Source: Pantoea allii (GTDB lineage Bacteria > Pseudomonadota > Gammaproteobacteria > Enterobacterales > Enterobacteriaceae). Taken from it: 64,000 nt of DNA. Of this stretch, positions 17,052 through 27,070 are shown one piece after another; position 1 is the stretch's first letter; each line of letters starts with the position of its first letter. The stretch spans positions 1 to 64,000 of the forward strand of contig NZ_NTMH01000034.1 of assembly GCF_002307475.1 (NCBI RefSeq), read 5' to 3'. The notes beneath the pieces were generated by a model that was given only the letters and a program-made list of their open reading frames with translations, did not search any database and was not told where the DNA came from. The translations under genes and the position numbers were made by a program.

Positions 17052-17586
17052 TGGTGCATCCGGGAGGATGACTCGGCTGATGCCTCGCCCTGCGGGCCGT
17101 TGCTGAAGCAACGTTATCCTCCCTGGTATTTGCTGTAAATACGCCAGGACAGGACAGAAGGGTTTCGCTTTAGAAGTGCAGAAGATGGTGCATCCGGGAG
17201 GATGACCGGCTGATGCCTCGCCCTGCGGGCCGTTGCTGAAGCAACGTTATCCTCCCTGGTATTTGCTGTAAATACGTCAGGACAGGACAGAAGGGTTTTG
17301 CTTTAGAAGTGCAGAATATGGTGCATCCGGGAGGATGACTCGGCTGTAGCCTCGCCCTGCGGGCCGTTGCTGAAGCAACGTTATCCTCCCTGGTATTTGC
17401 TGTAAATACGTCAGGACAGGACAGAAGGGTTTCGCTTTAGAAGTGCAGAAGATGGTGCATCCGGGAGGATGACTCGGCTGTTGCCTCGCCCTGCGGGCCG
17501 TTGCTGAAGCAACGTTATCCTCCCTGGTATTTGCTGTAAATACGTCAGGATATGGATAGAGGGATTTTGCTTTAGCTTTAGCTTTA
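17052..17586 (-). repeat. Four tandem 134-bp repeats, each with a tRNA-Arg 3' tail
   Basis: Units begin (plus-strand view) at 17052, 17186, 17319 and 17453, spaced 134, 133 and 134 bp, and are nearly identical. Read on the minus strand, each contains GGGAGGAT, three small hairpins (CGTTGC/GCAACG; GCCC/GGGC; GGC/GCC), then ATCCTCCCGGATGCACCA, which is exactly the last 18 nt of the tRNA-Arg genes here including the encoded CCA. GGGAGGAT pairs with ATCCTCCC, so each unit can fold into a branched, cloverleaf-like structure with a CCA tail but no anticodon arm. They lie distal to the last tRNA-Arg in the transcript. Similar tRNA-tail repeats are known after E. coli tyrT (rtT). Confidence 0.9.
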
Positions 17587-17587
17587 G
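17568..17587. repeat. Short CTTTAG direct repeats
   Basis: Three consecutive copies of a CTTTAG-like hexamer (GCTTTAGCTTTAGCTTTAG) sit where the last tandem unit meets the leader of the first tRNA-Arg. They look like slippage of the CGCTTTAGAAGTGC segment present in every unit. Confidence 0.7.
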
Positions 17588-17628
17588 AAGTGCAAACAAG
17601 GGGAATTTCGCTTTAGGAGTGCAGAATA

Positions 17629-17705
17629 TGGTGCATCCGGGAGGATTCGAACCTCCGACCGCTCGGTTCGTAGCCGAGTACTCTATCCAGCTGAGCTACG
17701 GATGC
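17629..17705 (-). tRNA. tRNA-Arg (ACG), third in the operon
   Basis: 77 nt including the encoded CCA. The minus strand reads GCATCCGTAGCTCAGCTGGA at the 5' end, with anticodon loop CTACGAA (ACG) and T-loop GTTCGAATC. It is the last of three identical copies in transcription order and corresponds to the argV/Y/Z/Q family of E. coli. ACG is modified to ICG by TadA to read CGU, CGC and CGA. Confidence 0.98.
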
Positions 17706-17758
17706 ATTGAAAATCTTTTATGGACTGACAGAAATCAACCTGGGGGTAATACGAAGAA

Positions 17759-17836
17759 TGGTGCATCCGGGAGGATTACCAGGCTTGCGCCTTGCCCTGT
17801 GGGCCGTTGCTGAAGCAACGTTATCCTCCCTGGTTC
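17759..17836 (-). repeat. Single tRNA-tail repeat unit between tRNA-Arg copies 2 and 3
   Basis: It has the same 18-nt tRNA-Arg 3' tail (plus-strand TGGTGCATCCGGGAGGAT) followed by CCCTG..GGGCCGTTGCTGAAGCAACG and a closing TTATCCTCCC. It begins 136 bp before the next tRNA. The internal part is slightly diverged from the tandem units. Confidence 0.88.
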
Positions 17837-17894
17837 TGACTGACAAATCGATGATGTCTTACAGACCAGGAACACACCTCCATACTCTGAAGTA

Positions 17895-17971
17895 TGGTGC
17901 ATCCGGGAGGATTCGAACCTCCGACCGCTCGGTTCGTAGCCGAGTACTCTATCCAGCTGAGCTACGGATGC
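17895..17971 (-). tRNA. tRNA-Arg (ACG), second in the operon
   Basis: 77 nt including CCA, identical to the other two tRNA-Arg copies. It is separated from both neighbours by a tRNA-tail repeat unit. Confidence 0.98.
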
Positions 17972-18100
17972 ATTATGAAATTCTTGTACAACGCAGGGTG
18001 CTAACGGCTCACCATGAAGGAATTGCTAGTTCACTTTACAACTCTGTTCCGACGATGTTATCTGCTGGCACGTCGCCTGACATCAACATATCCAACAATA

Positions 18101-18180
18101 TGGTGCATCCGGGAGGATTATTCGGCTGACGCCTCACCCTATGGGCCGTTGCTAAAGCAACGTTATCTTCCCTTGTTCTG
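18101..18180 (-). repeat. Single tRNA-tail repeat unit between tRNA-Arg copies 1 and 2
   Basis: The 18-nt tRNA-Arg tail is intact, but the hairpin region has base changes (GTTGCTAAAGCAACG, TTATCTTCCC), so the closing stem is weakened by one mismatch. It again begins exactly 136 bp before the next tRNA-Arg. Confidence 0.88.
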
Positions 18181-18236
18181 ACTGACATATCGACGATGCC
18201 TTACAGAACACTCATACACGTCCATATCGAAAAACA

Positions 18237-18313
18237 TGGTGCATCCGGGAGGATTCGAACCTCCGACCGCTCGGTTCGTAGCCGAGTACTCTATCCAGCT
18301 GAGCTACGGATGC
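18237..18313 (-). tRNA. argV: tRNA-Arg (ACG), first in the operon
   Basis: 77 nt including CCA, anticodon ACG. It follows tRNA-Ser by 8 bp in the same transcript, as argV follows serV in E. coli; the symbol is given by that position. Confidence 0.97.
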
Positions 18314-18321
18314 ATCGGAAA

Positions 18322-18414
18322 TGGCGGTGAGGGAGGGATTCGAACCCTCGATACAGCTTTTGACCGTATACTCCCTTAGCAGGGGAGCGCCTTCAGCCTC
18401 TCGGCCACCTCACC
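18322..18414 (-). tRNA. serV: tRNA-Ser (GCT)
   Basis: 93 nt including CCA, with the long variable arm of serine tRNAs. The minus strand begins GGTGAGGTGGCCGAGAGGCT; the anticodon GCT is in CCTGCTAAGG, reading AGC/AGU. It is the first gene of the serV-argV-type operon and has a strong stable-RNA promoter about 60 bp upstream. Confidence 0.98.
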
Positions 18415-18478
18415 TTACGCGTTCTTCCGAACTGTGCTTCTGAACTTTGTTTCTGCTCATCGGCACTGCGTGGCGCAC

Positions 18479-18506
18479 ATATTACTTTCCCGCACTTATA
18501 AGTCAA
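18479..18506 (-). promoter_or_regulatory. Promoter of the serV-arg tRNA operon
   Basis: On the minus strand, -35 TTGACT (18501-18506) and -10 TAATAT (18479-18484) are 16 bp apart. A GC-rich discriminator GTGCGCC follows, typical of stringently controlled stable-RNA promoters, and an A-rich upstream stretch could act as an UP element. Confidence 0.85.
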
Positions 18507-18664
18507 ACAATTTTTCGGAAGGTTTTTTCCGTTTGCACAAATGACAGGCAATTGGGACAAAATGACGGCAAAAAGAGTGAATAATCAACAATGAAAGATG
18601 ATGAAGTTAACAAAAATGGGAGATGAGGAGTAAAAAGAAAACGAAGAGGCAGAGAAACAAGGGT

Positions 18665-18690
18665 AGCGTCTCGCACAGGTGCGAGACGCT
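18665..18690 (-). terminator. Strong hairpin after csrA, probable terminator
   Basis: AGCGTCTCGCA and TGCGAGACGCT form a perfect 11-bp stem with a 4-base loop, 7 bp after the csrA stop. The downstream side on the minus strand has only a scattered T tract (CCCTTGTTTCTC), so it may act as a terminator or as a 3' stabiliser. Confidence 0.7.
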
Positions 18691-18697
18691 GAATCTG

Positions 18698-18883
18698 TCA
18701 AACGTTGGTTTGTTGCGTTTTTTCGGCCTGGATGCGCTGATAGATCTCTTCGCGATGCACAGACACTTCTTTTGGTGCGTTAACACCAATGCGGACCTGG
18801 TTACCTTTGACACCCAGTACCGTTACAGTCACCTCATCGCCAATCATGAGGGTTTCACCAACTCGACGAGTTAGAATAAGCAT
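18698..18883 (-). CDS. csrA: Carbon storage regulator CsrA
   Basis: 61 aa, the E. coli length and almost the same sequence. A homodimeric RNA-binding protein that blocks or stabilises mRNAs at ANGGA motifs, antagonised by CsrB/CsrC. It keeps [18 protein letters not shown] with the RNA-contacting R at position 7 near the N-terminus, [16 protein letters not shown], and R44 in the VHREE segment. The start follows CAAGGAGC, which contains an AGGA that could be autoregulated. It lies between alaS and the tRNA operon, as in E. coli. Confidence 0.98.
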   Translation of the reverse strand: MLILTRRVGETLMIGDEVTVTVLGVKGNQVRIGVNAPKEVSVHREEIYQRIQAEKTQQTNV

Positions 18884-19076
18884 TCTTTGCTCCTTGAAAG
18901 ATTAAAAGAGTCGGGCTTATGAAGCTTCCCGGCGTTATCCATCACTTAACGCTGCACACAGGCTATGAGAAATACACCATTGCACATCAACGCGCCAATA
19001 CATTCTGCTGATAAATAGTTTAGCCGAAATACGCTACATCAACCCGACTTTGTCACTAGCAAATTTAACATCGTAT

Positions 19077-19107
19077 TAAAAAGCGCCGGAACATCAGTTC
19101 TGGCGCT
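19077..19107 (-). terminator. alaS terminator
   Basis: On the minus strand AAGCGCC-GAAC pairs with GTTC-GGCGCTT, followed by TTTTTA. It lies 26 bp after the alaS stop. Confidence 0.88.
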
Positions 19108-19132
19108 TGCTACGATGAATTATTTTATTTCA

Positions 19133-21760
19133 TTACAGACGGCTCGAAACCCATCCTTCAACGCCTGCCAGCGCACCTTTCAGTGCAGTAGCATCACTGC
19201 CACCTGCCTGCGCCATGTCCGGTCGACCACCGCCCTTACCTCCTACTTTAGGTGCAAGTTCGGCAATCAGCTCCCCGGCTTTTACGCGGTCGGTTAAATC
19301 TTTCGTTACGCCAGCAATCAGTGACACTTTGCCATCCGCTACCGTAGCCAACACGATAATCGCTGAGCCCAGTTGGTTTTTAAGATCATCCACCATGGTT
19401 CTCAACATTTTCGGATCGGTATTGCTCAACTCAGTCACCAGCAGCTTAACGCCTTTGACGTCAACCGCATGATTACCCAGTTGTGCACTTTCCTGCGCTG
19501 CCTGCTGATCGCGTAACTGCTGTAACTCTTTCTCCAGCGAACGCAGATGATCAACCAGACCGCGCACTTTTTCATTCAGGTTACTGCTGTTGGCTTTCAC
19601 CAGGTGGGCAATGTCCTGCAGTTGGCTACTCTGTGCGTACACCTGCGCCAGCGCCGCCTCACCTGTTATCGCCTCTATACGGCGAATCCCTGCGGCTGTA
19701 CCGGACTCGGCCTGAATGCGGAACAGACCGATATCCCCCGTACGCGCAGCGTGCGTACCGCCACACAGCTCAACCGAGAAATCTCCCATGGTCAGAACGC
19801 GTACGCGCTGATCGTATTTTTCACCGAACAGGGCCATCGCGCCCTTGGCTTTTGCCGCCTCAAGATCCATCACATTGGTTTCAACGGGCAAATTGCGACG
19901 GATCTGGGCGTTAACAATATCTTCGACCTGACGAATCTCTTGAGGTTTCATGGCCTCAAAGTGTGAGAAGTCAAAACGCAGGTATTTATCGTTTACCAGA
20001 GAGCCTTTCTGGGCGACATGTTCACCCAGAACCTGACGCAGTGCTGCATGCAGCAGGTGAGTGGCGGAGTGGTTCAGACGAATACGCGCACGACGCGCCT
20101 CATCAACCACAGCCTCAAGACGGTCACCAATGCGTAATTGTCCGCTGCTCAGTTTGCCAATATGACCAATAGCCTGACCATATTTTTGCGTGTCCTGTAC
20201 GCTAAACAGCGCGTTGCTGCCTTTCAGCTCGCCCGTGTCGCCGACCTGGCCGCCAGATTCGCCGTAAAAAGGGGTTTCATCCAGTACAACCACTGCATCC
20301 TGACCGGCAGCCACGGCGTCAACGGCTTCACCCGCGACGAACAGTGCCTTAACGGTCGCCGACAAGTCGAGTTGGTCATAGCCTTTAAACGATGAGGCCG
20401 CGTCGATACGAATGACATTGCTGTAATCGGCGCCAAAGCCACTGGCTTCACGTGCGCGCTGACGCTGCTGTTCCATCGCCTGTTCAAAACCGGCTTCATC
20501 GATTTTGAGATTGCGCTCACGGCAGACATCGGCCGTCAAATCAGCAGGGAAACCAAAGGTATCGTACAAGCGGAAGACGGTTTCACCATCCAGCGTATCA
20601 CCCTGCAGTTTCGCCAGTTCGTCGTCCAGAAGCGCCAGGCCACGCTCAAGCGTTTTAGCAAACTGCTCTTCTTCACTTTTCAGAACGTTCTCAACCTGAG
20701 CCTGTTGCCGCTGTAGCTCTTCCCCTGCTGCTCCCATCACCTCAACCAGTGGCGCAACCAGCTTGTAGAAGAACGCGTCTTTAGCCCCCAGCATATTGCC
20801 GTGACGCACCGCGCGACGAATGATACGACGCAGGACATAGCCACGGTTTTCATTCGAAGGGATCACACCATCAGCGATCAGAAATGCACAGGAGCGAATA
20901 TGGTCGGCAATAACGCGCAGCGATTTGTTGTTCAGGTCGGTTGCACCGGTAACCTGTGCGACCGCTTCAATCAACTTCTGGAACAGGTCGATCTCATAGT
21001 TCGAATTAACATGTTGCAGCACCGCCGTGATGCGTTCCAGCCCCATCCCGGTATCAACCGATGGCTTAGGTAATGGCAGCATGGTGCCGTCAGCCTGACG
21101 GTTAAACTGCATGAAGACGATATTCCAGATCTCAATGTAGCGATCGCCATCCTCTTCAGGGCTGCCTGGCGGTCCGCCCCAGATATGATCGCCGTGATCG
21201 TAGAAAATTTCGCTGCAGGGACCGCAAGGGCCGGTATCGCCCATCTGCCAGAAGTTATCCGACGCGTAGGCGCTGCCCTTATTATCACCGATACGGATAA
21301 TACGCTCACGAGGAACGCCAATCTCGTTGGCCCAGATATCGTAAGCTTCGTCATCGGTTTCATACACGGTGACCCACAAACGCTCTTTAGGCAGCTTAAA
21401 CCACTGCTCGCCGGTCAGGAGTTCCCAGGCAAATGCGATAGCTTCCTTTTTGAAGTAGTCGCCAAAGCTGAAGTTGCCCAGCATTTCAAAGAAAGTGTGA
21501 TGGCGCGCTGTGTAGCCGACGTTTTCAAGGTCATTGTGTTTCCCGCCAGCACGTACGCAACGTTGTGACGTCGTTGCTCGTGTGTAGTCGCGCTTGTCCT
21601 GACCGAGAAACACGTCTTTAAACTGGTTCATGCCGGCGTTAGTAAACAGCAACGTCGGATCGTTGTTAGGCACCAGGGAGCTGCTTGCTACAACCTGATG
21701 TCCCTTACTATTGAAAAAGTCGAGAAACGCTTGACGGATCTCAGCAGTGCTCTTGCTCAT
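19133..21760 (-). CDS. alaS: Alanyl-tRNA synthetase
   Basis: 875 aa (E. coli 876). Class II synthetase charging tRNA-Ala and editing mischarged Ser/Gly. The N-terminal catalytic core (about 1-440) has class II motif 2 in [19 protein letters not shown] and motif 3 in [10 protein letters not shown]. The editing domain has the zinc-site [11 protein letters not shown] and later [11 protein letters not shown]. The C-terminal oligomerisation domain (about 740-875) includes [15 protein letters not shown]. Upstream (transcriptionally) is recX, downstream csrA. Confidence 0.98.
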   Translation of the reverse strand: MSKSTAEIRQAFLDFFNSKGHQVVASSSLVPNNDPTLLFTNAGMNQFKDVFLGQDKRDYTRATTSQRCVRAGGKHNDLENVGYTARHHTFFEMLGNFSFGDYFKKEAIAFAWELLTGEQWFKLPKERLWVTVYETDDEAYDIWANEIGVPRERIIRIGDNKGSAYASDNFWQMGDTGPCGPCSEIFYDHGDHIWGGPPGSPEEDGDRYIEIWNIVFMQFNRQADGTMLPLPKPSVDTGMGLERITAVLQHVNSNYEIDLFQKLIEAVAQVTGATDLNNKSLRVIADHIRSCAFLIADGVIPSNENRGYVLRRIIRRAVRHGNMLGAKDAFFYKLVAPLVEVMGAAGEELQRQQAQVENVLKSEEEQFAKTLERGLALLDDELAKLQGDTLDGETVFRLYDTFGFPADLTADVCRERNLKIDEAGFEQAMEQQRQRAREASGFGADYSNVIRIDAASSFKGYDQLDLSATVKALFVAGEAVDAVAAGQDAVVVLDETPFYGESGGQVGDTGELKGSNALFSVQDTQKYGQAIGHIGKLSSGQLRIGDRLEAVVDEARRARIRLNHSATHLLHAALRQVLGEHVAQKGSLVNDKYLRFDFSHFEAMKPQEIRQVEDIVNAQIRRNLPVETNVMDLEAAKAKGAMALFGEKYDQRVRVLTMGDFSVELCGGTHAARTGDIGLFRIQAESGTAAGIRRIEAITGEAALAQVYAQSSQLQDIAHLVKANSSNLNEKVRGLVDHLRSLEKELQQLRDQQAAQESAQLGNHAVDVKGVKLLVTELSNTDPKMLRTMVDDLKNQLGSAIIVLATVADGKVSLIAGVTKDLTDRVKAGELIAELAPKVGGKGGGRPDMAQAGGSDATALKGALAGVEGWVSSRL

Positions 21761-21888
21761 ATATATCCTGGAATCACGCTAACGAAAGGTCCTTCTTTAT
21801 CAGGCGTGCCGCATCGTTACGGCAGCAAGCTTGAGGAACCAAAAGGGGTAAGATAAATATTCTTCGGGGGGAAGTAAAATCACATCGG

Positions 21889-22404
21889 CTATTCGTCGTC
21901 AAAATTTCTGAAAACCTGCTGAATATCTTCACTCAGGAAGCCTTTAGCATGCAGGAAGCGCTGTACTTTCGCTTTTTCTTTCCATTCAGTCGGCAAAGGA
22001 TGGCCAAACTTCTTTTCTGCAAGTTCAGCCGCACAGGCCGACCAGTCAATCTCGGTCTCTTCCATGGCAAGATCGATCGCCTCGCGGCCGATGCCCTTTT
22101 GCGCCAGCTCAAGCCTGATGCGTTGGGAGCCAAATCCCTTACGGCTTCGGCTCTGGATAAACCGCGCGGTAAAGCGCTCATCATTTAACCAGCCGTTTTC
22201 ACTGCACCAGTTCAGCACCTTTTCCAACAGCTCGGGCGTAATGATTTCGGGATCTTTTTGTTTTATCCACGCACTACGCTGCGCAGACAGCTGGAGTTTC
22301 TGTTTAAGTTCTTCGCGGCTGTGGTCACGTTGGCCCAGCAGGCGCATCGCGCGATCCAACAGGCGTGAAAATGAGATGACTTGTGGCTGAGGTTGTTCAG
22401 ACAT
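21889..22404 (-). CDS. recX: RecA regulator RecX
   Basis: 171 aa (E. coli 166). It caps growing RecA filaments and lowers RecA activity. Three-helix tandem repeats typical of RecX are seen: LLGQRDHSREELKQKL, CSENGWLNDERFTARFIQSR and SRKGFGSQRIRLELAQKGI. The ATG at 22404 has AAAGG seven bases upstream, and an in-frame GTG three codons earlier is possible. It lies 114 bp after recA, beyond the recA terminator, so it is expected to be made by partial read-through as in E. coli. Confidence 0.95.
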   Translation of the reverse strand: MSEQPQPQVISFSRLLDRAMRLLGQRDHSREELKQKLQLSAQRSAWIKQKDPEIITPELLEKVLNWCSENGWLNDERFTARFIQSRSRKGFGSQRIRLELAQKGIGREAIDLAMEETEIDWSACAAELAEKKFGHPLPTEWKEKAKVQRFLHAKGFLSEDIQQVFRNFDDE

Positions 22405-22482
22405 ACTGCGCACCTTTTACAAACGGAGTGAGAGTATGGCGGGAGATGGGGACAGAGGAAAGGCAAGTGAGGCTTTAATGTC

Positions 22483-22509
22483 AAACAGGAGCGGATTTTT
22501 CCGCTCCTG
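22483..22509 (-). terminator. recA terminator
   Basis: On the minus strand, CAGGAGCGG and CCGCTCCTG form a 9-bp stem followed by TTTGAC. It lies between recA and recX and probably attenuates recX. Confidence 0.85.
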
Positions 22510-22518
22510 TCTCAGGCT

Positions 22519-23601
<1,083 letters not shown>

Positions 23602-23654
23602 TCATGCCGGGTAAACACGCACACATGGTGCCTGTGCACTTTCTGTTGCGAGTA

Positions 23655-23682
23655 ATTATACTGTATAGTCATACAGTATCAA
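23655..23682 (-). promoter_or_regulatory. recA promoter with LexA (SOS) box
   Basis: On the minus strand, -35 TTGATA (23677-23682) and -10 TATAAT (23655-23660) are spaced 16 bp. Between them lies the LexA box CTGTATAGTCATACAG (plus strand 23661-23676; CTG-N10-CAG with the TA-rich core, flanked TA...TA). LexA would block RNA polymerase directly. The promoter ends 2 bp from the pncC stop. Confidence 0.95.
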
Positions 23683-23684
23683 GT

Positions 23685-24179
23685 TTAATTTTTCAGAAAT
23701 TGACTGGATAACGTTTGTAGCGCCCAGCCAACAGACTGACGGCGCACGGCATCACGATCGCCGTCAAACTGCTGACGAAAAGCCATGACAACACCACCCG
23801 GTGCCGCAAAGCCAAACCAGACCGTCCCTACAGGTTTATCTTCACTGCCGCCATCCGGACCGGCAATGCCGCTGACGGAAATGGCGTAATCAGCACGTGC
23901 CCGCTGCTGGGCTCCCTGCGCCATTTCACGCACCACCGCCTCGCTGACGGCACCGTATTCCGTGAGCGACGCGGCACTGACGCCAACCAGCTCCTGCTTG
24001 GCATCATTACTGTAAGTGACAAAGCCCCGCTCAAACCAGGCCGAGCTCCCGCTCACGTCAGTAAACACTTTCGCTATCCAGCCGCCGGTGCAAGATTCTG
24101 CACAGGTGACCGTGGCGTTACGCTGCTTAAGCGCTTCACCTATCTGCGCACTCAGCGCCTGCAACTGCTGGTCATTCAT
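23685..24179 (-). CDS. pncC: Nicotinamide-nucleotide amidase PncC (YgaD/CinA C-terminal family)
   Basis: 164 aa (E. coli 165). It deamidates nicotinamide mononucleotide to nicotinate mononucleotide in NAD recycling. Family motifs: AESCTGGWIAKVFTDVSGSS near the N-terminus, FERGFVTYSNDAK, YGAVSE, and SGIAGPDGGSEDKPVGTVWF. ATG 24179 aligns with the E. coli start; the frame is open 13 codons further. Upstream of recA as in E. coli. Confidence 0.94.
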   Translation of the reverse strand: MNDQQLQALSAQIGEALKQRNATVTCAESCTGGWIAKVFTDVSGSSAWFERGFVTYSNDAKQELVGVSAASLTEYGAVSEAVVREMAQGAQQRARADYAISVSGIAGPDGGSEDKPVGTVWFGFAAPGGVVMAFRQQFDGDRDAVRRQSVGWALQTLSSQFLKN

Positions 24180-24281
24180 TTTTTTGCTCCCTGTCGCCGT
24201 TGACTGAACATGGTGCAATCCTCGCTCTTTTTCAAGCGCTCAGGGCCAGCCAGTGAAGAAATTGCGGTTTACTGTCCAGTT

Positions 24282-25058
24282 TTAGCCTGTACGCGTCGCC
24301 ACCATAAACAGTCGTGGGAAAGCCAGCAGCACCCTGCCGTCCTGGCGCGCTGGATAGGCGGTAATCAGGCACTGGTGATAGGCCGCCAGAAACTGCTCCT
24401 GTTCAGACACGTCAAGAGGCGCAAGAAACGGACGCAACCCGGTGGCCTTCAGCCAGTGGATAATTGCCTGCGCATCGTCCATAACGTGGTAATAGGTGGT
24501 TCGCCAGATATCCACGGCACATCCCGCCTTCGCCAGCACATCATAATAGTGCTCTGTTGAGGGTAATCTTTTGCGTTCTGCAGCCTGTGCGCTGATCTTC
24601 TCGCGCCAGGGCCCGGCTGTCGCCACCTCACGCATTAACTGATGTGAAGGTTCATCCAGATTATCCGGCATCTGAATCGCTAACGCGCCCGACGGTGCCA
24701 GTTGGTTAACTAACTGCGGTAACAGTGCGGGATGATCGCCAAGCCACTGCAGAGAAGCATTGGCATAAATCACCTGCTGCGGGATATCGGTTTTCCAACT
24801 GCCTATGTCCGCCTGAATAAACTGGCACTGGGGCAAGCGCTCACGCGCCTGCGCTAACATGGCGGTTGAACTATCAAGGCCGATAACCTGCGCCTGCGGC
24901 CAGGCATCGTAAAGCAGTTCGGTGCTGTTTCCGGGGCCACAGCCCAGATCGGTGACAAACCGGACATCTTCAACCTTAATTCTCGCCAGTAATTCATGGG
25001 CGGGCCGTGTCCTTTCCGCCTCAAATTTACGATACAACGCCGGATCCCAGTCTTGCAT
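24282..25058 (-). CDS. tam: Trans-aconitate 2-methyltransferase Tam
   Basis: 258 aa (E. coli 252). SAM-dependent methyltransferase that esterifies trans-aconitate, a damaged citric-acid-cycle compound. The Rossmann motif I is [15 protein letters not shown] (about 33-47), followed by [15 protein letters not shown] (motif II) and [16 protein letters not shown]. Further diagnostic blocks are [11 protein letters not shown] and [12 protein letters not shown]. In E. coli the gene lies elsewhere, so its place between pncC and mltB is a rearrangement relative to K-12, which has the sorbitol operon here. Confidence 0.9.
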   Translation of the reverse strand: MQDWDPALYRKFEAERTRPAHELLARIKVEDVRFVTDLGCGPGNSTELLYDAWPQAQVIGLDSSTAMLAQARERLPQCQFIQADIGSWKTDIPQQVIYANASLQWLGDHPALLPQLVNQLAPSGALAIQMPDNLDEPSHQLMREVATAGPWREKISAQAAERKRLPSTEHYYDVLAKAGCAVDIWRTTYYHVMDDAQAIIHWLKATGLRPFLAPLDVSEQEQFLAAYHQCLITAYPARQDGRVLLAFPRLFMVATRTG

Positions 25059-25224
25059 AGTGCGTCTCCTCTTGATGGCTACCGATTCACAGAAGATGAG
25101 ACGCGTAAATACCGATAAAGTGCCCAGCCGGACAGCAAAATGCGTGGAAAAACACGGCAGGCCGAAAGAAGAGAGTCAGCGGTTTAAAAGCAGATGAGCC
25201 CGAACAGGCTGGCGGGAATAAGAT

Positions 25225-25243
25225 CGGGCGCAGCCTGCGCCCG
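25225..25243 (-). terminator. Hairpin after yjdM
   Basis: CGGGCGCA and TGCGCCCG form an 8-bp stem with a 3-base loop, 6 bp after the yjdM stop. T residues on the minus-strand side are sparse, so it is a weak intrinsic terminator at best. Confidence 0.55.
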
Positions 25244-25249
25244 GCAGAA

Positions 25250-25582
25250 TCAGTTCTTTTTCACAAACTCAGATTTGAGCTTCATCGGGCCAAATCCATC
25301 AATCTTGCAATCAATGTTGTGATCGCCTTCGACCAGGCGGATGCTCTTGACGCGGGTACCAATCTTGAGCACAGAAGAGCTGCCTTTGACCTTCAGATCC
25401 TTAACCACCGTCACGCTATCGCCATCGGCGAGTAAATTGCCATTGGCATCACGAACGACCCTATCCTGGCCGCTGTCGTCACCGTCAGCCTGCGTCCAGA
25501 TATGACCGCACGACGGGCAGTTAAGATTTTCAGCATCTTGCCAGGTGTAATCAGCATGGCAAACGGGGCAAGCAGGTAACGA
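25250..25582 (-). CDS. yjdM: PhnA-family zinc-ribbon protein YjdM
   Basis: 110 aa (E. coli YjdM 111 aa, formerly called PhnA). The N-terminal zinc ribbon has CPVCHADY and CPSCGH (Cys pairs at about residues 6, 9, 24 and 27). The C-terminal PhnA domain is highly conserved: [20 protein letters not shown] and [16 protein letters not shown]. Its function is not established; it is not phosphonoacetate hydrolase despite the name. The start at 25582 matches E. coli. In E. coli it lies at a different locus. Confidence 0.9.
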   Translation of the reverse strand, partial: SLPACPVCHADYTWQDAENLNCPSCGHIWTQADGDDSGQDRVVRDANGNLLADGDSVTVVKDLKVKGSSSVLKIGTRVKSIRLVEGDHNIDCKIDGFGPMKLKSEFVKKN

Positions 25583-25660
25583 CATAACGGCTCCAGAAAA
25601 TAAAGGCGGCACGACATAAAGGGCCGCCATCATATATCCTTACAGTTGCTAAGGGTAGAA

Positions 25661-26743
25661 TTAAAACAGCGATCCCTGGCGCGCCTTGCTGACCGCCTCA
25701 CCCAGTTGCCACACCGTCATCGCGTAATGTGTGCTGTTGTTGTAACGCGTGATGGCGTAGAAGTTAGGCAGACCGTACCAGTACTGGTAGCTGGTGCCTA
25801 AATCCAGTCTGAGCAGACTGACCTCGTCATGCCCATCCAGCGATCCCTGTGGAGAAAGTCCTGATGCAGCCAGCATGCTGACGCTGTAACGGGTTTTAAA
25901 ACCGTTATCAAGCATGGGCGCCTGTCCACTGGCCGGGACGGCAACATTTTCACCTGGACGCCAGCCGTTCTGCTGGAAATAGTGCGCGACACTGCCTATC
26001 GCATCGACGGGATCCCACAAGTTGATATGGCCATCACCGTTAAAATCCACCGCATAGGATTTATAGGACGACGGCATAAACTGACCGTAGCCCATCGCGC
26101 CCGCAAAGGAGCCTTTGAGATCGAGCGGATCGTCTTTCTCATCACGCGCCATCAGCAAGAAGGTTTCCAGCTCGCCGCTGAAGTAAGCAGAACGGCGTGG
26201 ATAATCAAATGAGAGCGTTGCCAGCGCATCCAGAATACGGGTTTTCCCCATGATACGGCCCCAGCGCGTTTCGACGCCGATAATGCCGACAATAATCTCG
26301 GGTGGAACACCGTAAACCTGCTGAGCGCGCTGTAGCGCATCCTGATATTGGTTCCAGAAGGCCACGCCATTTTGCACGTTATCCGGCGTAATAAATTTAT
26401 TGCGATAACGTATCCAGGCACCGTTAGGCCCACTTGGCGGTGTATACGAAGGCGCCTGACGATCCATCAAGCGCAAGACGTAGTCCAGTCGCTTTGCCTG
26501 GCCAATAATGGCATGCAGTTGCTGGCGATCGAAGCCATGCTTCGCCACCATTTTATCAATGAACTGTTCTGCGACAGGATTACTGGCGAAATCGCCAAAC
26601 ATCGGTTGGACGGCATGGGACGGCTCCAGCAAAAAACCGCCTTTAGGCGCAACCAGCTCAGCGGGCGGCTGCGAAGAGTGTGGCTTACTGCTACAGGCGG
26701 CAAGCAGGACAAAAAGCGGAAGGAAAGCAAGCTTAAAACGCAT
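25661..26743 (-). CDS. mltB: Membrane-bound lytic murein transglycosylase B
   Basis: 360 aa (E. coli 361). Outer-membrane lipoprotein that cleaves peptidoglycan to 1,6-anhydromuramyl products. Signal peptide and lipobox LLAAC, lipidated Cys at position 17. The SLT_2/MltB domain runs to the C-terminus. The catalytic Glu is E158 in GIIGVETRWGR, followed by FAGAMGYGQFMPSSY. The EF-hand-like metal loop DFNGDGHINLWD is present. It is divergent from mutS. The srl operon found next to mltB in E. coli is missing. Confidence 0.95.
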   Translation of the reverse strand: MRFKLAFLPLFVLLAACSSKPHSSQPPAELVAPKGGFLLEPSHAVQPMFGDFASNPVAEQFIDKMVAKHGFDRQQLHAIIGQAKRLDYVLRLMDRQAPSYTPPSGPNGAWIRYRNKFITPDNVQNGVAFWNQYQDALQRAQQVYGVPPEIIVGIIGVETRWGRIMGKTRILDALATLSFDYPRRSAYFSGELETFLLMARDEKDDPLDLKGSFAGAMGYGQFMPSSYKSYAVDFNGDGHINLWDPVDAIGSVAHYFQQNGWRPGENVAVPASGQAPMLDNGFKTRYSVSMLAASGLSPQGSLDGHDEVSLLRLDLGTSYQYWYGLPNFYAITRYNNSTHYAMTVWQLGEAVSKARQGSLF

Positions 26744-27070
26744 CAGATATCCATATAACAGGCCAGACCAGGGATTCTAATGTTAATCGTTCAGGACGAA
26801 TACATACAAACGAGATCGTAAAAAAAACGCATTTTTAACGATCTGTCCGGCTGTTTTTGTGAAAGGCCTCGATGACGTTAACTCTGGTCAAAAAAAACAT
26901 TCAGTCGGCGGCCGGGCTTTGCTAAGTTCAATACCCGCTGCGGTAACCCGGATGATGCAGACGCCGTAAAATGGTAATATTTCTGCATGGTCTGTACAGC
27001 ACGATAGCGGCTGTATATCTCCCTCGTTAAACCCCAGCGTCAACCGTGACGGGAAAAGGAAGCGTCAACC
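26744..27070. other. mltB-mutS divergent intergenic region
   Basis: No gene is seen in these 327 bp. It holds a dyad, AGATCGT (26813-26819) and ACGATCT (26838-26844), with A5 and T5 tracts inside, capable of a stem of about 12 bp; its position suits a regulatory site or a promoter-proximal hairpin. The mutS ribosome binding site AAAAGGA is at 27053-27060. Promoters were not assigned with confidence. Confidence 0.5.

Noticed and set aside
17052..17586. CRISPR-like reading of the 134-bp tandem repeats
   Set aside because: The whole unit is repeated, with no unique spacers, and each unit carries a tRNA-Arg tail. It is a tRNA-operon repeat.
17619..18129. Small open frames across the tRNA genes
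   Set aside because: They translate tRNA and repeat sequence, including the T-loop read as protein ([10 protein letters not shown] type), a well-known false call.
16960..18414. Prophage or integrative element att site at the tRNA-Arg copies
   Set aside because: tRNA tails are repeated, which can look like att sites, but no integrase, phage or transfer gene lies nearby, and the repeats recur at a regular period.
26985..27025. LexA-like box upstream of mutS (CTGCATGGTCTGTACAG region)
   Set aside because: The CTG and CAG are 11 bases apart instead of 10, and the core is not AT-alternating, unlike the clear box at recA.
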